This document shows positions 1 through 5,397 of a stretch of DNA of 5,397 bases, piece after piece. Origin of the DNA: Janthinobacterium sp. (GTDB lineage Bacteria; Pseudomonadota; Gammaproteobacteria; Burkholderiales; Burkholderiaceae_D). The DNA lies in NCBI GenBank assembly GCA_003482555.1, contig DMYQ01000142.1, positions 1 to 5,397 of the forward strand. Direction: 5' to 3'. The notes beneath the pieces are model-generated. The model was not told the DNA's origin and made no database searches. It saw only the letters and a list, made by a program, of their open reading frames with translations. Both the position numbers and the translations under genes were made by a program. The first letter of the stretch is position 1. Each line of letters starts with the position of its first letter.

Positions 1-2000
1 TCGGCGAGCAGGGTGGTCGGCGCCAGGATCGCCACCTGCTTGCCGCCCATGACGGCGATGAAGGCGGCGCGCAGCGCCACCTCGGTCTTGCCGAAGCCGA
101 CGTCGCCGCACACCAGGCGATCCATCGGTTTGCCGGAGCTCATGTCCTTGATGACGTTGTGGATGGCCTCGGCCTGGTCGGGCGTCTCATCGAAGCCGAA
201 GCTGTCGGCGAAGCGCTCGTAGTCGTGGGCCGAGTATTCGAAGGCGTGGCCCTGGCGTAGCGCGCGCCGGGCGTACAGGTTGAGCAGCTCGGCGGCCGTG
301 TCGCGCACCTGGTCAAAGGCGCGCTTCTTGGCCTTTTCCCACTGGCCGGAGCCGAGCGAATGCAGGGGCGCGTCTTCCGGCGAGGCGCCCGAGTAGCGCG
401 AGATCACGTGCAGTTGCGAGACCGGCACGTACAGCTTGGTGTCCTTGGCGTATTCGAGGTGCAGGAATTCGGTTTCGCCCTCGCCCAGGTCCATGCTGGT
501 CAGGCCCATGTAACGGCCGATGCCGTGGTTGATGTGCACCACCGGGTCGCCGATTTTCAGCTCCGACAGGTCGCGCACCATCGATTCGACCTGGGTCACG
601 CCCTCCTGTTTCTTCTTGCCGACGCGGCGCCCGGAACCGGCGTACAACTCGGTCTCGGTGATGAAGACCAGGTTGCCGTCCGGCGTGAACAGCTCGAAGC
701 CGGCGTGCAGCGGCGCCACGCCCAGCGTCAGTGTGGCGTCGGCATACTGGAAGCCTTCGAAGCCTTCGACCGGGGCCAGTTGCAAATCGTATTCGCCGAA
801 GTACTGCTGCAGGGTTTCGCGGCGGCCGTTCGATTCGGCGCAGATCATCACGCGCCGGCCCGCTTGCAGCAGGTAGGCGCGCAGGTTGGCGAGCGGATCG
901 TCGGCGCGCCGGTTGACGGCGATGTTGGGCACCGCCGCCGACAGTTCCGAGGCCAGCGCCTCGCTGTCGCGGGCGATGATCCAGCGCGCGAAGGGCTTGG
1001 CCAGGGTGAAGAACTGCTCGTCGCCGAGGAAGAGCTCTTCCGGCGCCAGGATGGGGCGCTCGCGGTCGGCCTTCAGGAAGCGGTAGCGCGACTGGGTGTC
1101 GATCCAGAAACGCTTGATGGCATTGTCGATATCACCCACCAGGGCCAGGGTGGCGTCTTGCGGCAGGTAGTCGAACAGGGTCGCGGTTTGCTCGAAAAAC
1201 AGGGGCAGGTAGTATTCGATCCCGGCCGAGGCGATGCCGCTGCTGATGTCCTTGTAGACCACGGAGCGCGAAGGGTCGCCCTCGAAGCGCTCGCGCCAGC
1301 GGTTGCGGAAGGTGCTGCGGGCCGCCTCGTCCATCGGGAATTCGCGCCCCGGCAACAGGCGCACTTCTTTCACCGGATACAGCGAGCGCTGGCTGTCGGC
1401 GTCGAAGGTGCGGATGGTCTCGATGACGTCGCCGAACAGGTCGAGCCGGTAGGGCAGCACGGAACCCATCGGGAACAGGTCGAGCAAGCCGCCGCGCACC
1501 GAGTATTCGCCGGGCGACATCACCTGCGAGACGTGGGTATAACCGGCCAGCGTCAGTTGCGACTTCAGGCGCGTCTCGTCGAGGGTCTCGCCCTGCTTGA
1601 AAAAGAAGGTGTAGGCGGCCAGGAAGGAGGGCGGCGCCAGGCGCACCAGCGCCGTCGTGGCCGGCACGATGAGCACGTCGCACTGGCGGCTCTGCACCTC
1701 GTACATGGTGGCCAGGCGCTCGGAGACCAGATCCTGGTGCGGCGAAAAGGCGTCGTAGGGCAGGGTTTCCCAGTCCGGCAGCAGGTGGCAGCGCAGCTTG
1801 TCGGCGGCGAACCAGGGGATTTCGTCGAGCAGGCGCTGGCCGTCGCTGGCGTTGGCGACGAGCACGGCCAGCATCTGGCCCCGCGCCTTCAGTTCAAGCG
1901 CGGCCAGCGCCAGCGCGTAGGCATCCGAGGAACCGTACAGGGCGGGCAGGGCGAAACGGCTGGCGGGTTTGGGAAGCGATTTTTTTAAGTCAAAAGACAT
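1..2000 (-). CDS. mfd: Transcription-repair coupling factor Mfd (N-terminal 666 residues; 3' end beyond left edge)
   Basis: Mfd is a cytoplasmic ATP-driven DNA translocase that pushes RNA polymerase stalled at lesions off the template and recruits UvrA for nucleotide excision repair. The frame is open from the ATG at 2000 to the left edge. Seen in the translation: the UvrB-like N-terminal module (about residues 1-350), the RNA-polymerase-interacting domain with VHINHGIGRYMG at about 488-499, the Q-like motif TPDQ at 606-609, and Walker A GDVGFGKT at 632-639 with Lys638. The last complete codons give the helicase motif Ia region (APTTLLA). Family members are about 1150 residues, so about 480 residues lie outside the window. 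Numbering stays within a few residues of my memory of the E. coli protein, so the N-terminus is probably right. No Shine-Dalgarno sequence precedes the start. Codons 5-7 contain a run of seven A. The gene follows the nucleotidase with 157 bases between them and a separate candidate promoter. Confidence 0.97.
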   Translation of the reverse strand, partial: MSFDLKKSLPKPASRFALPALYGSSDAYALALAALELKARGQMLAVLVANASDGQRLLDEIPWFAADKLRCHLLPDWETLPYDAFSPHQDLVSERLATMYEVQSRQCDVLIVPATTALVRLAPPSFLAAYTFFFKQGETLDETRLKSQLTLAGYTHVSQVMSPGEYSVRGGLLDLFPMGSVLPYRLDLFGDVIETIRTFDADSQRSLYPVKEVRLLPGREFPMDEAARSTFRNRWRERFEGDPSRSVVYKDISSGIASAGIEYYLPLFFEQTATLFDYLPQDATLALVGDIDNAIKRFWIDTQSRYRFLKADRERPILAPEELFLGDEQFFTLAKPFARWIIARDSEALASELSAAVPNIAVNRRADDPLANLRAYLLQAGRRVMICAESNGRRETLQQYFGEYDLQLAPVEGFEGFQYADATLTLGVAPLHAGFELFTPDGNLVFITETELYAGSGRRVGKKKQEGVTQVESMVRDLSELKIGDPVVHINHGIGRYMGLTSMDLGEGETEFLHLEYAKDTKLYVPVSQLHVISRYSGASPEDAPLHSLGSGQWEKAKKRAFDQVRDTAAELLNLYARRALRQGHAFEYSAHDYERFADSFGFDETPDQAEAIHNVIKDMSSGKPMDRLVCGDVGFGKTEVALRAAFIAVMGGKQVAILAPTTLLA
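1980..1986 (-). other. Seven-A homopolymer in codons 5-7 of mfd
   Basis: On the minus strand the start region reads ATG TCT TTT GAC TTA AAA AAA TCG. The last A of codon 5 plus codons 6 and 7 form an in-frame A AAA AAA heptamer. Such a tract can allow polymerase or ribosome slippage, and it stands out in GC-rich DNA. It also keeps the start region AT-rich and weakly structured, which may help initiation where no Shine-Dalgarno sequence is visible. The tract is seen directly; any functional role is inference. Confidence 0.4.
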
Positions 2001-2064
2001 GCGGGCGACGACACATATTGAGCGGTTAGGCGCATGGCCGACTGTGGCGGCGCCGCTGGCAGAC

Positions 2065-2070
2065 ATTATA
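2065..2070 (-). promoter_or_regulatory. Candidate -10 element of the mfd promoter
   Basis: Minus-strand TATAAT is a perfect match to the sigma-70 -10 consensus. It lies 64 bases before the mfd ATG and would give a leader of roughly 58 bases. No good -35 hexamer is visible at 16-18 bases upstream, where the sequence is GC-rich, and there is no TGn extension. I infer an mfd promoter independent of the upstream nucleotidase. Confidence 0.5.
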
Positions 2071-2103
2071 GACGAAGGCCATCGGCGGCGTCGCCGGTGA
2101 AGT

Positions 2104-2134
2104 GGCCGCCACGCCGTTGCGGCGGCTGGCGGCC
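2104..2134 (-). terminator. Strong GC hairpin after the nucleotidase gene (terminator-like, no U tract)
   Basis: The arms GGCCGCCA (2104-2111) and TGGCGGCC (2127-2134) pair over 8 bp. The inner arms CGCCG and CGGCG (2112-2116, 2120-2124) pair over 5 bp around a TTG loop, with a two-base GC bulge on one side. It begins 23 bases after the nucleotidase stop codon. Neither strand has a T run after the stem, so it is not a classical intrinsic terminator. It could stabilise the 3' end of the message or aid termination. Confidence 0.4.
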
Positions 2135-2139
2135 CGGGT

Positions 2140-2161
2140 GGAAGTTCAGTGGGAAGTTCAG
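2140..2161. repeat. 10-bp direct repeat that duplicates the nucleotidase stop codon
   Basis: GGAAGTTCAG occurs at 2140-2149 and again at 2152-2161, a 12-base period. Because the period is a multiple of three, the nucleotidase TGA (2158-2160) is followed in frame by a second TGA (2146-2148). It looks like a small tandem duplication at the gene end giving a backup stop. Confidence 0.45.
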
Positions 2162-3099
2162 GTGGCGGCCGGCGCGGCGTTGGCGATGCCGAAGGGCACG
2201 TGCACCATCGGGATGGTGCCGCCGGCCGATTTCAGGTGGCTGAGTTGGTCGTCGAAGAAAATGTGCGGCTTGAACACGGCCAGCACCCGCGCTTTATCCA
2301 TGCCGCCCAGGAAAAATGTTTCATTGGCCGACACGCCCCAGCTTTTCAAGGTGGTGACGACGCGCTCGTGCGAGGGCGCGTTGCGGGCCGTGATGATGGC
2401 GATGCGCAGGATTTTTTTATACGCGGGGTCGCGCCGCTGGGCCCGCTCTTCCAGGCGCTGCATCACGGCCAGCTTCTGGAACAGGTCGGCCAGCGGCCCG
2501 GGCCGGTGCGGCGTACCCACGTGCTTGGTTTCGTGGGCGTGGAATTCATCGACGTCGTTGTTGCGCTTGAAAACGGTCTCGGATTCGTCGTCGGCGAGCA
2601 CGCCGTCGAAGTCGAAGGCGACGCGCAGCTCGGCGTCGTCTTCGTCGTCCTCGGTGCGGGAAGGCAATACCAGGCCGGCCGGGTATTTGCTGTCCAAGGC
2701 CTTGCGCACGTCTTCTTCATTGGCGCTGAGGAAGAGCGAGGCGTTGAAGGCCGGCAAATAGTTATATGGCGAAGCGCCGGTGACGAAGGCGGCGCGCGAA
2801 ATATCCAGGCCGTAGTGGGCGATCGAGCGCAGCACGCGCAAGCCCGTCTCCGGCGAATTGCGCGAAAACAGCACCACCTCGACCGGCGCCTGGCGCGCGA
2901 AGTGCTTGTTGATGTTGAGAAAGCGCCGGATGAAGGGGAAGGCGACGCCGCGCCCGAGGATCACGTCCAGGTGTTGCTCCTGGTACTTGCGGTATTCCTC
3001 GGCGCCGCTGTCGAGATAAATGCGGTGCGATTCGGTCAGGTCGAACAGGGCGCTGGAAGCGATGCCGATGACGAGTTTATGTTCGATCTGATAGGCCAT
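2158..3099 (-). CDS. Cytosolic 5'-nucleotidase, NT5C1-like (Pfam 5-nucleotidase family)
   Basis: This 313-residue protein matches the bacterial family annotated as 5'-nucleotidase, related to eukaryotic cytosolic 5'-nucleotidase I. Members are expected to hydrolyse nucleoside monophosphates to nucleoside and phosphate. There is no signal peptide, so it should be cytoplasmic. Seen in the protein: the family-typical opening YQIEHKLVIGIASSALFDL (3-21), the segment VVLFSRNSPETG (75-86), HAD motif I DFDGVLADD (163-171) with the expected nucleophile Asp163 and general acid Asp165, a likely motif II in IITARN (Thr237), a likely motif III Lys269 in GGMDK, and the metal-binding FFDDQ (Asp283, Asp284). 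An acidic stretch (EDDEDDAE, 150-157) precedes motif I. The ATG at 3099 is chosen because the conserved N-terminus starts there; only a weak TGAG lies upstream. It follows pstS by 67 bases on the same strand, so both may share a transcript. The substrate cannot be read from the sequence. Confidence 0.9.
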   Translation of the reverse strand: MAYQIEHKLVIGIASSALFDLTESHRIYLDSGAEEYRKYQEQHLDVILGRGVAFPFIRRFLNINKHFARQAPVEVVLFSRNSPETGLRVLRSIAHYGLDISRAAFVTGASPYNYLPAFNASLFLSANEEDVRKALDSKYPAGLVLPSRTEDDEDDAELRVAFDFDGVLADDESETVFKRNNDVDEFHAHETKHVGTPHRPGPLADLFQKLAVMQRLEERAQRRDPAYKKILRIAIITARNAPSHERVVTTLKSWGVSANETFFLGGMDKARVLAVFKPHIFFDDQLSHLKSAGGTIPMVHVPFGIANAAPAAT

Positions 3100-3122
3100 G
3101 TGTGCTCATGCGGTGGTGTGCT

Positions 3123-3156
3123 TGAGCGCCATCTTATCCGAAATCGTGGCGCCTCA
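3123..3156 (-). other. Imperfect hairpin between pstS and the nucleotidase gene
   Basis: TGAGCGCCA (3123-3131) pairs with TGGCGCCTCA (3147-3156) except for one bulged base, leaving a 15-base loop. It fills half of the 67-base gap. No T run follows on the minus strand, so full termination is not indicated. It could be a partial terminator or an RNA-stabilising stem that uncouples pstS from the downstream gene. Confidence 0.35.
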
Positions 3157-3166
3157 CCCGAGAGCG

Positions 3167-4234
3167 TCAGTGCTTGTCGTTGAGCACTTCCGCGAGCGAC
3201 CAGCGCAGGGGCGCGCCGGCCGTGTCGCTGATCTTCACCAGGGCGCCGTAGATGCGGGCTTGCACCCGGTCCGGCAGGCGCACGAAGTTGAGATCGCCGA
3301 CGATGGCGTCGCCGTTCATGAAGGCCCAGGTGAAAAATTTCAGGGTCGCGATGGTGCGCTCGGGCTTGCCGGTCACTTGCGGCACGATGACGAAGGTGCC
3401 CATGGTGATGGGCCAGCTGTCCGCGCCCGGCTTGTCGGTCAGGGCTTCTTCGTAAGTGGCCGCGCTGGCCCAACTGCTGTTGGCCAGGGCGGCGCCGAAG
3501 CTTTGCGCGCCGGGCGCGACGAACTTGCCATCCTGATTCAGCATCTTCGGGAAAGTCAGCTTGTCTTGCACGACATAGTTGAAGTCGACATAGGATATCG
3601 CGCCCGGCTTGAGCTTGACGGCGGCGGCGACGGCGGCGCTGCCCTTGATCTGGGTGGCGGCGGCCGGCCACGCGATCGTGAAATTCTTGCCGTAGCTTTG
3701 TTTCCAGGCCGGGCTGACCTTGCTCAGATAATCGGTGAAGTTATAGGTGGTGCCGGAACCGTCCAGACGTACCAGAACCGTGATGGCCAGCGCCGGCAAC
3801 TTGACGCCGGGATTGAGCGCGAGCAGGGCTGGATCGTTCCACATGGTGAGCTTGCGCGAAAAAATATCGGCCAGCAGGGCACCGTTCAGGCGCAGTTGCT
3901 CGCTTTTGATGCCGGGAACGTTCAACACGGGCACCACACCGGAAATCACGCTGGGAAAGCAGATCAGTTTGAATTTTTTCGCGTCCTGGGCCGACAGCGA
4001 AACGTCGCTGGCGCCGAAGTCCACCGCCCCTGACTTGATTTGCTCGATGCCGGCGGAAGAGCCGACGGGCTGGTAGTCGATTTTCATGTCCTTGTTGCGA
4101 ACATAGTAATCCGACAACTTTCCGTACAGCGGAGCGGCGGCCGAGGAGCCGGCGCCGCTGATGTTGACGGCGGCGGCGGAGCCGGCCGTGAAGACGAGGA
4201 GGGCGGTGAGCAGGGCTTTGGTCTGGGCGAACAT
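3167..4234 (-). CDS. pstS: PstS-type periplasmic phosphate-binding protein
   Basis: This 355-residue protein is the solute-binding component that delivers phosphate to a PstCAB ABC importer. An ATG at 4312 would add 26 residues without signal-like character. The ATG at 4234 is chosen because it directly begins a signal peptide (MFAQTKALLTALLVFTAGSAAA, likely cleaved after Ala22). Phosphate-site motifs are visible: GAGSS at 27-31 (E. coli has GAGAT), GSSAG at 58-62, VDFGASD at 71-77 with Asp77, and VRLDGSGT at 155-162 with Arg156, Asp158, Ser160, Gly161 and Thr162. Length and the C-terminal pattern (DSWPITMGTF, then KFFTWAF) fit PstS. There is no lipobox, so it should be soluble and periplasmic. 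No Shine-Dalgarno sequence stands out. No pstC, pstA, pstB or phoU is adjacent, so it is an isolated binding protein or an extra PstS copy. A related oxyanion or a sensing role is possible, but phosphate is by far the likeliest ligand. Confidence 0.92.
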   Translation of the reverse strand: MFAQTKALLTALLVFTAGSAAAVNISGAGSSAAAPLYGKLSDYYVRNKDMKIDYQPVGSSAGIEQIKSGAVDFGASDVSLSAQDAKKFKLICFPSVISGVVPVLNVPGIKSEQLRLNGALLADIFSRKLTMWNDPALLALNPGVKLPALAITVLVRLDGSGTTYNFTDYLSKVSPAWKQSYGKNFTIAWPAAATQIKGSAAVAAAVKLKPGAISYVDFNYVVQDKLTFPKMLNQDGKFVAPGAQSFGAALANSSWASAATYEEALTDKPGADSWPITMGTFVIVPQVTGKPERTIATLKFFTWAFMNGDAIVGDLNFVRLPDRVQARIYGALVKISDTAGAPLRWSLAEVLNDKH

Positions 4235-4276
4235 GATGGGGGAATCGCTTGCGCGGCGGTTGGTGGATTGTCTCGG

Positions 4277-4294
4277 CTCTTGTCGTGACAAGAG
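4277..4294. promoter_or_regulatory. Perfect inverted repeat in the pstS leader (8-bp arms)
   Basis: CTCTTGTC and GACAAGAG are perfect inverted repeats around a GT centre. The centre lies about 51 bases upstream of the chosen pstS start. Symmetry of this size fits an operator for a dimeric regulator; with a two-base centre it would make a poor RNA hairpin unless the inner pairs open. It contains TTGTCAC on the minus strand, loosely like half a Pho box, but I see no second half at the expected 11-base spacing. Confidence 0.45.
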
Positions 4295-4295
4295 A

Positions 4296-4308
4296 CGGCT
4301 TGAAGCCG
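4296..4308. promoter_or_regulatory. Second inverted repeat next to the candidate pstS promoter (6-bp arms)
   Basis: CGGCTT-G-AAGCCG is a perfect 13-base inverted repeat. It begins two bases from the larger repeat and lies immediately downstream of the candidate -10 element, where the transcript would start. It may be part of a double operator. The position is seen; the regulatory role is inferred. Confidence 0.35.
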
Positions 4309-4310
4309 GC

Positions 4311-4316
4311 ATTGTA
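4311..4316 (-). promoter_or_regulatory. Candidate -10 element of the pstS promoter
   Basis: Minus-strand TACAAT matches the sigma-70 -10 consensus at five of six positions and lies at the edge of an AT-rich patch (about 4311-4340) in otherwise GC-rich DNA. No good -35 hexamer is present 16-18 bases upstream, as would fit an activator-dependent promoter. A PhoB box (two CTGTCAT-like halves 11 bases apart) would be expected for pstS, but I cannot find one at the right distance. Confidence 0.35.
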
Positions 4317-4554
4317 GTATGAATGGATTAAATTTACTTGCGTTGCCGAAACTATTCTTGGCGATGGGAGTGGCTGCGGCCGCCAACTCGCGCATGGTGA
4401 TATGGGAAACTCCGGCCACTGGCGGCAAACGCGCTATCGGGGCCGGGGCGGCCGATCCGGGCAACGGGGCGCCGCGAGGCGCGCGCAGGATGGTCGCGCG
4501 CGCGGGGACGGGCGCCCAGACTCAAGCCTGGACGTCGATGTTCGAACAGGAAAT
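4317..4554. other. Gene-free stretch between lifO and pstS
   Basis: This is the upstream part of the roughly 320-base gap between the lifO stop and the pstS start. The pstS-proximal end is AT-rich and promoter-like, while the rest is very GC-rich with low-complexity GC runs. A plus-strand frame (4319-4564) begins with a hydrophobic stretch but has no ribosome site, a composition unlike a real protein afterwards, and overlaps the lifO end; I do not call it a gene. No RNA gene is recognised. Confidence 0.5.
4479..4503 (-). terminator. GC-only hairpin downstream of lifO (weak terminator candidate)
   Basis: GCGCGCGC at 4479-4486 can pair with GCGCGCGC at 4496-4503 around a 9-base loop. It lies about 50 bases after the lifO stop. 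No T run follows on the minus strand. Each arm is self-complementary and alternating GC is common in such genomes, so its role in ending the lipase-foldase transcript is uncertain. Confidence 0.25.
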
Positions 4555-5397
4555 TTATTCGTAAGCCCCCAGGCGCTTTTGTTCCTCGGGCTTGAATTGC
4601 GCGTCGCGCAATTGCTGCAAGGCGGCTTGGCGGCCGGCGTCGCCGTCCGGACCGGCCGGCGCGGCCAGCAGCTTGCCCCGTTCGCCCTGATAGCGCTGGA
4701 TGCGCGCCTTCCAGTCGGCCTCGTCGCGGTCCAGTTCGGCCAGCCGTCCGGCCGCCTCCGGCGATAGCGCGGCGGCGCGCATGCGATAGACTTCGTCGTC
4801 GGCGGCGCCGCCCTGGCGCATCTTTTGCACCGCGTCTTCGAGGCGTATCACCTGGCTCGGCGCGTCGCGTTCGGCGCGCAGCGCGGCCGGCATTTTTTCG
4901 TCCAGCGCGGCCAGTTTTTGCCGCTTCTGTTCCGCGTTCAGGGATTTGTCGGCGCCGATTTCCAGGCGCTCGACGGTGTCCAGGTCGTTGGCGTCGGTGG
5001 CGCCGAACAGGCCGGCGCTCTCGGCCGCAGTGAAATAACGCTGGCGCAGGGTTTGCATCGCTTCCAGGCGGTTGCGCGCCGACTGGGCCAGATCTGTGTT
5101 CATGGGCAAGTCGCGCTCGATGTCGACCAGCGCCCGCTTGTAGGCCAGATAGCTGGCCAGCAGGCGCTTGGCGGCGGCCGCCGGCACCGGCTTGAGGCGC
5201 CGGTCCAGCTCCCGCTCGATTTCGGCCTTGATGGCGGCCAAGTCTTTTTCACCGAGGCCGGCCAGGTAATAGTCGAACAAATGTCCCAGCTCGGCGTCCA
5301 CCACGAGTTGGTCGCCGGGGGCGGTCTTGATGTCGCCGTCCGGCTTGGTGCCTTCCATGGAGCGCACAAACGCAAAATAGTTCGGTTCGGCATGCGC
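4555..5397 (-). CDS. lifO: Lipase-specific foldase / lipase chaperone (C-terminal 280 residues; 5' end beyond right edge)
   Basis: LifO proteins are anchored in the inner membrane and fold a partner lipase in the periplasm before type II secretion. The frame is open through the right edge. A GTG at 5367 is internal, because family-like sequence (FAFVRSMEGTKPDGD) continues across it. Counting from the first complete codon: RSMEGTxxDG at 12-21, the foldase signature region LFDYYLAGLGE at 40-50, then a long Ala-, Arg- and Glu-rich helical region, and a typical C-terminus with LSPEAAGRLAELDRDEADW and FKPEEQKRLGAYE. The full protein should be about 330-350 residues, so the membrane helix and Pro/Ala-rich linker are outside. 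The reported motif RxxFDY(F/C)L(S/T)A reads GHLFDYYLAG here, so the Arg is missing. The partner lipase gene is usually directly upstream, which would place it just past the right edge. Confidence 0.88.
   Translation of the reverse strand, partial: AHAEPNYFAFVRSMEGTKPDGDIKTAPGDQLVVDAELGHLFDYYLAGLGEKDLAAIKAEIERELDRRLKPVPAAAAKRLLASYLAYKRALVDIERDLPMNTDLAQSARNRLEAMQTLRQRYFTAAESAGLFGATDANDLDTVERLEIGADKSLNAEQKRQKLAALDEKMPAALRAERDAPSQVIRLEDAVQKMRQGGAADDEVYRMRAAALSPEAAGRLAELDRDEADWKARIQRYQGERGKLLAAPAGPDGDAGRQAALQQLRDAQFKPEEQKRLGAYE

Noticed and set aside
360..1988. A 542-residue plus-strand open frame opposite mfd
   Set aside because: It is exactly antisense to a confidently identified Mfd coding region. 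Its Val-, Gly-, Gln-, Arg- and Ala-rich composition is what antisense GC-rich codons produce, and it shows no recognisable motif.
2149..4033. Long plus-strand frames of 344 and 311 residues opposite the nucleotidase and pstS genes
   Set aside because: They are antisense to well-supported genes, show the same shadow composition and lack ribosome sites.
4235..4312. A 26-residue N-terminal extension of PstS starting at 4312
   Set aside because: The ATG overlaps the candidate -10 element and the extension would bury the signal peptide. The downstream ATG at 4234 gives a standard signal sequence.
4277..4345. A PhoB box for pstS
   Set aside because: TTGTCAC appears once on the minus strand, but no second CTGTCA-like half lies 11 bases away and its position is downstream of the candidate -10 element.
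4319..4564. Small plus-strand frame with a hydrophobic N-terminus, resembling a signal peptide, upstream of pstS
   Set aside because: It has no ribosome site, turns into low-complexity GC-driven sequence after the first 25 residues and overlaps the lifO end. A real small protein cannot be excluded but is not supported.
5100..5393. A 97-residue minus-strand frame overlapping lifO
   Set aside because: It is an out-of-frame shadow of the foldase gene, rich in Trp, Pro, Arg and Ser, with no recognisable domain.

Overview
The window looks like chromosomal DNA of a GC-rich betaproteobacterium. The Mfd N-terminus (MSFDLKKSLPKPASRFALPALYGSSDAY) and the style of the other proteins suggest Burkholderiales, perhaps Oxalobacteraceae (Massilia, Duganella or Janthinobacterium relatives). 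That placement rests on remembered family sequences, not on a search. All four real genes lie on the minus strand, so they read from right to left. Both edges cut through a gene. I see no RNA gene, insertion sequence, prophage, CRISPR array or origin.

In order of transcription: (1) 5397-4555 is the C-terminal part of a lipase-specific foldase (LifO family); its membrane anchor, and probably the partner lipase gene, lie beyond the right edge. (2) A roughly 320-base gap (4235-4554) holds a GC-rich hairpin, an AT-rich patch with a candidate -10 element, and two adjacent perfect inverted repeats just before pstS. (3) 4234-3167 encodes a PstS-type periplasmic phosphate-binding protein with a clear signal peptide. 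It has no pstC, pstA, pstB or phoU beside it in this window. (4) After a 67-base gap with an imperfect hairpin, 3099-2158 encodes a cytosolic 5'-nucleotidase of the NT5C1-like, HAD-type family. (5) A roughly 157-base gap holds a strong GC hairpin and a perfect TATAAT, and then mfd, the transcription-repair coupling factor, runs from 2000 off the left edge after its Walker A motif.

The genes are mostly unrelated housekeeping or accessory functions. pstS and the 5'-nucleotidase are the only pair with an obvious metabolic link (phosphate capture and phosphate release from nucleotides), and their spacing allows co-transcription. mfd seems to have its own promoter. The long plus-strand open frames opposite mfd, the nucleotidase and pstS are antisense shadows of GC-rich coding sequence. 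I found no convincing new biological system. The most useful leads are the paired inverted repeats in the pstS leader, the isolated pstS next to a nucleotidase, and a departure from the reported foldase motif in the LifO protein.
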